Assembly: GCA_028551475.1 (NCBI GenBank) | Contig: CM052358.1 | Coordinates: forward strand, 8,539,938 to 8,603,937 | Direction: 5' to 3' | Origin: Casuarina equisetifolia | Lineage: Eukaryota > Streptophyta > Magnoliopsida > Fagales > Casuarinaceae | DNA: 64,000 nt | Shown here: positions 57,101 to 64,000 of the stretch, piece by piece | Position numbering within the stretch: the stretch's first letter is position 1 | Layout: the number at the start of each line of letters is the position of its first letter | Translations under genes and position numbers: made by a program | The notes under the pieces: model-generated | The model's input: the letters and a program-made list of their open reading frames with translations, nothing else | Databases searched by the model: none | Told to the model about the DNA's origin: nothing

Positions 57101-57127
57101 GGGGGGGAGGGGGGGGGGGGGGGGGGG
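57101..57127 (+). repeat. 27-base G tract
   Basis: G7-A-G19, directly after a T-run, 110 bases downstream of Cys-rich gene 3. Paralogue 1 has a T-run at the same place. It could form a quadruplex, or could contain a sequencing-length error. Confidence 0.85.
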
Positions 57128-59684
57128 AATTTTTTAGTCTTTTTAAACTCAGCAAAAAAGGACTATGGGACTCAAAAAAATTCTTTATAGAAGATTTAGT
57201 TTCATTCACCAAAATTCATTATAAAATTAGAGAGTTATATTGCATACACAAAATTCATAAATTTAAAAGATTTAAAAAAATTGAGAATGATTTGGAAGGC
57301 ATCCTAACTTATGATCAGGTACAATGATTATTCCTTTAAAAAAGGGCTAGAGAGAATTGGTATAAATTGTAGGTGAGGTGATCAAACTAAACTTGGATAT
57401 GTTAATAAAAGTAATTTTGATGACTAGCTTGGTATTAAATCTCCATGAGTAACAGTGGTGGGAATAAAATGAACTTTTGTCATTTTTTGTTTTGTATTTT
57501 GTCATTCAACCTCCAATTGTTTGTGGTTGACTTACTAATCACACAAGTGAGAATATGACTTTCCTTTTGCTCATCTTAAAATTTTTTTGGTACAATATTT
57601 GCACTCATAACATGCTAATGGTTTCAGATATAGTTGGAGGATTCTCAAGGCATGTCCAACAAGTGGATCTATTATATCGCATAGTTTTCAATTGTCTCTT
57701 GTTTCAAGTAATGTTATTTTAAGTTATTGAATAAAATGATCTAAAGCTATTTTAAGAAACTTTCAATGTAGACCACAAAAGTACAACATTATTGTATCAT
57801 TTCAGAAATGAATATTTATTGTTTTTATTAAATATTATCTAATCGATAATTAATATCTTATAAATATATGCTCTCACAATTGATGTAGATGATATATTAT
57901 TTTGACTATTCCAAAATAAAGTTTGGATATATCTCGATTTGCATAAAGATGTTCTAAAAGAAAAGTTAAAATGTAATAATCTATTATAACATTTTGTCCA
58001 ACAAGAATGACAAGTATAATTTAATAAGTTACATAAATAAAGATACTAATAACTTCAGAAACTTATAACTTAACATATGAACTAAAGGACATACTTCATC
58101 AACTAATGGACTAATGGACATACTTTATTTGACTGAAGCTCAAAAGTTTAACTAATAGACAAGTTAGAAAATTCAAAGTTCAACTTAAAAACTAGCTTAA
58201 AGATTAAAATGTTATCTTTTAATTTAAATTTTACCTCAAGGGTTTTATCTTCTGATGTGAGATTTTCGTCCTATATATACATCCTTACATAGTTAGTATC
58301 ATTGGACTCAAGTTTGTACATGGTGGAATAGATTTGACATAAGTTCTAATACCAAGTTAAAAAGCCCAATGACCTAACTTAAAAGTTAATTCAAAGATTA
58401 AAGAGTTATCTTTTAATTTAAATATCACCTTAAGGATCCTATCTTCTGATGTGGAGCTTTTATCTTGTGATAAAAGAAAAGGATTGTGGAAGTCATAGAA
58501 GGTTCATTATGAAATATTTATATTCATTCACATATATATTTCAGTTTTTGGAACATTGATTAACGAATGACTTTGATTGAAAAACTGAGAGCACATGATT
58601 GGAAAACACTTTTTATATGGCATTTACCAAATGATAAAGGTTATTAATGTTTCGTTTACGTTTTCTATGTTATGCATGTTAAATTAGAAAACAATGAACA
58701 AATAGAGTACATTGATTTGAATTAAAGAAGTAAAGTTCTCGTGACACTGACTTTAATGCAATAAAAATCCTGATTATCTTTGCCTTTAGTAAGGCTTTAG
58801 AAAATGAAAATCCAAGATAGTAGCTATGGTCACAAAAGTTACATTCTCGATGTTCCATTACATGATAGCTTTAACTTTTAATTATTTACTTTATATTGTT
58901 GTTAACACTAATGCAACTTGGTATCTCTATATTTTTTCCAAATTTGTAAATAATTAGCTAACATTTAACTTCGATTTGATATTGGTCTATACATTCATTT
59001 TACCTTTCCATTAAAAATTAACTTCAATTCATGTTAATTTTTCTTAATATTTTCAACCACCTTTTTTATCTTACTCACCAAATAATCTTGGTTACTATTT
59101 TGTTAATGCAATTAAATAAATAGATTCAATTTCGTGATCTTTTTTTTTCTTACGAGTTTTTTTTCTCCAATAACGTCTGTTCATATCTCCCTTAAAGATC
59201 TATAGAAAGATATTTGTTTCAACTATTTTTCGGTTTCTACTAGAGTGGTTCTGTAGAAAATTCCTTATTTTCACCATCATCCTTTAGAATTGTGAGAAAA
59301 TAAGAATGTATCTCCTTAAATTGTAATTATTATTTAAACCTTTAATCCTATTATGCATAATAATCTTTTTGTTGTTTAATATGAGATTTAAATGATATCT
59401 TTTGTTAAAAATAAATAGAATCAACCATCCTACTCCAATTTATGTAACATTATGAAATAGTCTTAACACTAGTGTTAATATTTTATTTCTTGAGAAGATA
59501 TTATTGTTTTAGTCCTCGTGCTTTTATCTCTTTACATCATCACTGAGTAAGCTTTATTTTTATGTTTTAGTTCTTTAAATTTATTTCTATTACCAAAACA
59601 ATTATTTCATGCAACTTCTTATAGATCCTCGAACTATTTTTTACAAAGCTTGCATAATATTATAGTAGTACTTTTACAAACTTA
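57128..59684. repeat. 3' flank of module 3
   Basis: Non-coding, homologous to 10900-14500 and to the module 2 flanks in rearranged order. It includes a tandem pair of a ~190-bp unit at about 58180-58475 (both halves contain GTTATCTTTTAATTTAAAT and CTATCTTCTGATGTG or close variants). The match to the module stops abruptly at about 59684. Confidence 0.65.
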
Positions 59685-60260
59685 CTGACATTTTGCTTAG
59701 TGAGCTGGAAATGTGCTTTCCGACATTCTTCACGCATCACTCTACTAATGGGGCTGTGTTGCAAATGTTAAGTGTGGTATGGTTTCAGACTCAGTTGAGG
59801 ACTTCGTATGCTTGAAGCGGGTGCTAGACTTCCTGGATTAACATTTTTCAGATGCATTGCATTTTTATGTTTTATCGGACCATTCTTGGCTAGTAGCCGA
59901 GGTCATTTGGGAATGAACTTCACAAAATTCATGCTTTCTGTTTGAAGTTTTCAAAGTTTTACTGTAATTTTCATTCAGACTGTTGAGATTGTGTCTCAAT
60001 GAACAGTCGTCCATCAAAGCGCTTACTTTCATTAATGACTTTGTACAATTTTAATTCGCGACCAAAAGACTTTTGCACATGAAAAGGGAAAACTTAACGA
60101 AAACGAAAAACTGCTTCGGACAAGATTTATTCTTAATGCCACGTCGATATCCTATTGGCATTGCCTTAAGAAAAGCATTTATTGCCTTGGAATGATGCTT
60201 TGAAGCGTATCCAGGGAATTGAATGACGTCATTAGCTGTAAGAATAAAACAATTTGTTAC
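59685..60260. other. gene-like fragment of unknown origin
   Basis: This is less AT-rich than its surroundings and not shared with other modules. On the plus strand a frame open from 59686 gives LTDILLSELEMCFPTFFTHH and ends at a TGA near 59817, followed by sequence resembling a 3' UTR. On the minus strand, 60085-60250 looks exon-like, with TTCTTACAG (a splice acceptor motif) before it. No domain is recognised. It may be a captured piece of a host gene or a degraded gene end. Confidence 0.3.
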
Positions 60261-61479
60261 ACTCACTACTATTATGTCAAAAAACTTAAGTTATTAATTA
60301 GCTATATAGTATTTCATTTGAATATCATCTACAACATAGAACCTCATAAAGTAAAATAATGTTACACAAGTCCTTATAAACCTATAACATAATTCTTTTT
60401 TATATGCATAATATTGTTGCATGCCTTAGTAGTTATAAATATATAATGGAAGAGCATGATCTTATAAGTTATTCCAATTTTATAAGATCTTATAAATATT
60501 TGAGTTTCATATTGTAAAGGATAATTTCCTATGCTCTCTTTTTTATTTTTATTGTTCTGGGAGCACATAATTAGTTGATAATATATATTCTTGCACTTAA
60601 CATAGACTATTTAAGAACATATATGTTGATTAGGTGTAGCACATTTTAAAGTGAAAAATCATTGTTTGCTACCAAGTGGTTGAGGAGCATCTTTTGAGAA
60701 GATTGTTCAAGTGTTTTTTTTTTTTTTTTGAAGTTGCTTTTGCTAGGTTGTATTCATTGCATTATATATCTAGCTTGTAATTTAAAGATGCAAGTTATAT
60801 TGTATCAATTTGTAATCCCTTAGATTGAAGTAGTTTCCTTTTATGTAGAGGAAATCTTTGTATTAGGTGCATGACACCTAGAGTTTAGGCTAAATTGACC
60901 TATTTGTTAGAAAGTGTGTGGATCTCATGATGTAGGATTCCTCAAGTTTTAAGGAATCATAGTCTAGTGGTGTTCACTTTGTAAAAAATTGGAAAGTAGT
61001 TTTTCTTTGGCTGATTAATCTTAATTAAGCTAATTAAAGAGGGGTGAATATAGATTAAGGTAATTGAACCATTCTTAAAATAAATCTATGTGTGTATTAT
61101 TTCTTTCTCTTTGTATCTCTCTCTTTTCTGTAAATTCATTTTACTATAATTTATATTGTTTATTACATGCAAATAACAATCCAATGCACACAATTAATAA
61201 CATTTAAGTAGAAAAGTGAAAGGAACTTGAAAAGGTTACAACCTAATTCAAATTCTCCATTTCTTAGGTCACCATAACCCTTACAATGTTGAAGAAGAAA
61301 CATAAGGTTTCAATCTTATAAACCTTTTCATTAATTTTTTTATGATTATAAGGGATTTTATATGGAATTAATTCTTAATTTAGTTACTTTTGCCTTCCTA
61401 TGTTACTTTAGTGTTAATAGCACACCTATAATTCTTTGGGCATGACACAAGCTGAGCTTCTATATATCAAGTTCAATAA
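60261..61479. other. AT-rich intergenic DNA, no gene seen
   Basis: It contains a T16-17 run near 60714. The stretch 60740-61100 has LTR-like character (AGAGGGGTGAATATAG near 61037), but no paired termini or target duplication was found. It separates module 3 from the partial module 4. Confidence 0.45.
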
Positions 61480-62200
61480 AATTGGTTACAAAAATCGATA
61501 TGACAATTCAATGAAGGTTGTTATTATAAGTGTATGGAAATCTTTTATCATCTTAGTTAACCTTTTTGGAATTTTCATTTTGATTTTTTGTTTTCTAAAC
61601 TTATTTGCTAAGATAAACTTCATCTTTTTTAATAATTTATATTTTAAAAAAATTATTCACCTTATTATATTCATCCTCATTAATAATTTGTATAGACTTT
61701 TTCATTACTTCCCAACCTTCAAATCGCAACATTGGTATTGCACATGAACACTTTATGTTTTAAAAACTCTTGCATGATTCAAGTAGGCCTCGCCTTGAGT
61801 TGCAGGTCCTTATTTCTGGGTTTTTCAACTCACCTTCATCTTTAGGCATGTACACATTTGGATACTCATTTATGGATTGTAGACCTTTCACTTATCTAGA
61901 TCAACCTTCTCTTCCTATCATATCAATTCCATTCCATTTGTCTTCCAGCTCTCGTCTTTGGGCCCTCCAAATATGCGCCTCTTGTTTTTACCTTCCTTTT
62001 TGGTCCATTAATGAACAATGTAATTGTCTAACGTAGATTGTATCATTGTTGCTATGGTCATCGAATTTTTCTATTATTTTAGAATCTAACAATTATCATT
62101 TTTACTTATATATATATATTTAACAATCACTTTCATATGTAACTTTGACCATTTATAGTCACCGTCTCAATGGGTTCTATGATCTATAAAAAAAAATGTT
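61480..62200. repeat. duplicated spacer, partial module 4
   Basis: It matches the 5' flank of the PPR copies (ACAATTCAATGAAGGTTG as at 17670, CTAAGATAAACTTCATC, TTGTTGCTATGGTCATC). The PPR portion itself is absent. Confidence 0.75.
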
Positions 62201-63480
62201 CTAACTTTTCAATATAGAGTAAAGGATGTTTGTCTTTCATTAGATTATAACTTCAATGAATGCTTATAAGCTCAACTAATAGGTATAAGCTCTATGCTTT
62301 TTTAAATGGCTTTTCATTTCAATGAAACTTTTTTTTTAAGATATAAAGTTTGTACATTTTTTATAAGGAGTGTTGTTTTTCATCATATAGTAACTCTGAT
62401 GAAAGCTTGTAAACTCAACTATTGGATATACTTCACAAACTTATAACTCATCTTGCAAGCTCTTTCAAAGGGACTCTTTTGAAATAACATTCTATTTCAA
62501 TTAAACCTTCTTTTAACTTATAAAGTCTTTACGTTTCTAGTAAGTGATGTTGTCTTCATCCAATAGTGTCTCCCATGGAAGCTCATAAGTTCCACTAATA
62601 GACATGCTTTAGAAAATTATAACTTAGCTAATGGACTTTCTCAAATGTGCTTTTTTAAATATCTTTTCATTTCAATTAAACTTATACATTTCTAGTAACG
62701 GATTGTTGTCTTTACTTGTACAATAACTTCAATGGAAGCTTATAAGTTCCAATATGAGACATAGCTTACAAGCTTATAACTTATCTTATGGACTCTTTCA
62801 AAGGAATTTTTTTTAAATACCTTTTAATTTCACATAAACCTTTTTTAAGATATAAAGTCTTTACATTTCTCATAAGGGACGTTGTTTTTCATTCGATAAT
62901 AACTTTGATAGAAGCTTATAAGCTCAACTAATGGACATATTTTTTAGACTTATAACTTATCTTATGGACTCTCTCATAGTTACTTTTCTAAATAGCTTTC
63001 TATTTCAATTTAACGTTCTTTAAGATATAAAGTCTTTATATTTCTAGCAAGGGATGTTGTCCTTCATTTGATAGTAAACCTATTGGAAGCTCATAAGCTT
63101 AACCAATGGATATACTTTACAACCTTATAACTTAACTTATGAAATCTCTCAAAGGTGCTTTCTAGAATAGCTTTTCATTTCAATTAAATTTTCTTTATGA
63201 TATCTTTACATTTCTAATGAGGGATTTTGTCTTTCATCACATAGTAATTCCAATGGAAACTTATAAGCTCAACTAATGAACATAATTTAGATTATGGACT
63301 CTCTTAAAGGTGCTTTTTTAAAGTTTTTTTTCAATTCAATTATACATTTTTTAGGATGTAAAATCTTTACATTTCTAGTAAGGGATCTTTTCTTTCATCA
63401 TATAGTAACTCTAATAGAAGCTATCAATGGACATATTTCATAAACTTATAACTTATCTTATAGACTATTGTTTGAAAAGA
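62201..63480. repeat. array 4 of ~175-bp tandem monomers (longest)
   Basis: Eight successive monomers begin near 62226, 62370, 62547, 62701, 62879, 63053, 63224 and 63385, with spacings of about 144-178 bp. All carry ATGTTGTCTTTCAT-like starts, AAGCTCATAAGCTCAAC, ACTTATAACTTATCTTATG and TTTCATTTCAATTAAA. Unlike arrays 1-3 it is not followed by a peptide gene within the window. Confidence 0.88.
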
Positions 63481-64000
63481 GAACCAAATTCTTTCATGGT
63501 AGGTTGATCTACACCCAAAATTAATTATTTCTTCTTGTTGAGATGAATTCATTTACAATCATATTGTAATTTTTTGAAAACGTTGATGATACCTCAAGTT
63601 AAGGTCTTGGATGTGTTAATGGTTCTCTGTTAAAGTTCGTAAGTAATATTTAGTGTTTATTTTAGAATCTTTTGTTATTGCATTCTCATTGACATTATCC
63701 GAGGTTTGAATTTGATCATCTACACTTATTAAGATATTATAATTTCTAAGAATATTTTCTCATTACCTACTTTGTTGAATAGTACTGTAAAAAGAACAAA
63801 TTAACTACTGTCATTTAAGGAATTTTATGGAAAGATACTACTTTCCATTAATCTTCTATTTTCTTTAAACATTTCTTTATGATTCGTGACTTTCGTTTTT
63901 TTGTGTAAATTTTCCTTTTCAATAAAATCACCAGCTTTTCAATAATAACTTTTAGATGTATATTCTCCTCGCCAATGACAAGTATAACGATTGAAGCCCT
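63481..64000. other. AT-rich DNA at right edge, no feature recognised
   Basis: The monomer similarity ends near 63475. No peptide-gene promoter block, open frame of note or transposon end is seen. Confidence 0.5.

Noticed and set aside
60740-61100. Possible solo LTR with AGAGGGGTGAATATAG
   Set aside because: No TG...CA termini with matching target duplication could be found; left as unclassified.

Overview
The window is nuclear DNA of a flowering plant, most likely a eudicot; the species cannot be assigned from sequence alone. The grounds are an intron-containing alpha-NAC gene with plant site II and telo-box promoter motifs, an intronless PLS-class pentatricopeptide-repeat (PPR) gene, Ty1/copia and Ty3 chromovirus retrotransposons, L1-type LINE remnants and very AT-rich intergenic DNA.

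Layout. 0-5 kb holds a possible leftward gene start (weak) and a complete four-exon alpha-NAC gene (1259-4255, +). 5.7-8.1 kb holds one intact 805-codon PPR gene (-). From there to the right end the window is a decayed tandem duplication. Its module reads: 5' part of the PPR gene (-), a conserved spacer, an array of monomers of about 175 bp, a small gene for a secreted cysteine-rich protein (+), then several kb of shared 3' flank. Module 1 (5.7-15.9 kb) has the intact PPR gene and peptide gene 1 (10484-10861). Module 2 (15.9-53.6 kb) has a PPR pseudogene and peptide gene 2 (19400-19822). Module 3 (53.9-59.7 kb) has a PPR remnant and peptide gene 3 (56572-56991). Module 4 (61.5-63.5 kb) keeps only spacer and monomers.

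Module 2 is split by a 22.7-kb nest of retroelements (22965-45704) whose order of insertion can be read from target-site duplications. The oldest is copia element B, internally deleted, with LTRs of 1563 bp and 1562 bp once later insertions are removed. Its right LTR was hit three times: by an unclassified 1.37-kb element that itself carries a complete chromovirus (28798-34522), by a full-length copia relative A (35274-43591), and by an inverted solo LTR C (43894-45506). All protein-coding elements are broken by stop codons. Smaller insertions elsewhere include a 203-bp solo LTR, two 5'-truncated LINEs, a short poly(A) retroposon with a long target duplication, a SINE-like insertion and a 238-bp insertion.

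The most interesting item is the three-member cysteine-rich secreted protein family. The signal peptide and N-terminal region are nearly constant, while the cysteine domain is strongly diverged around a fixed spacing with a CxxxC-x10-CxxxC core. Each paralogue has lost a different one of eight inferred ancestral cysteines. I do not recognise the family.
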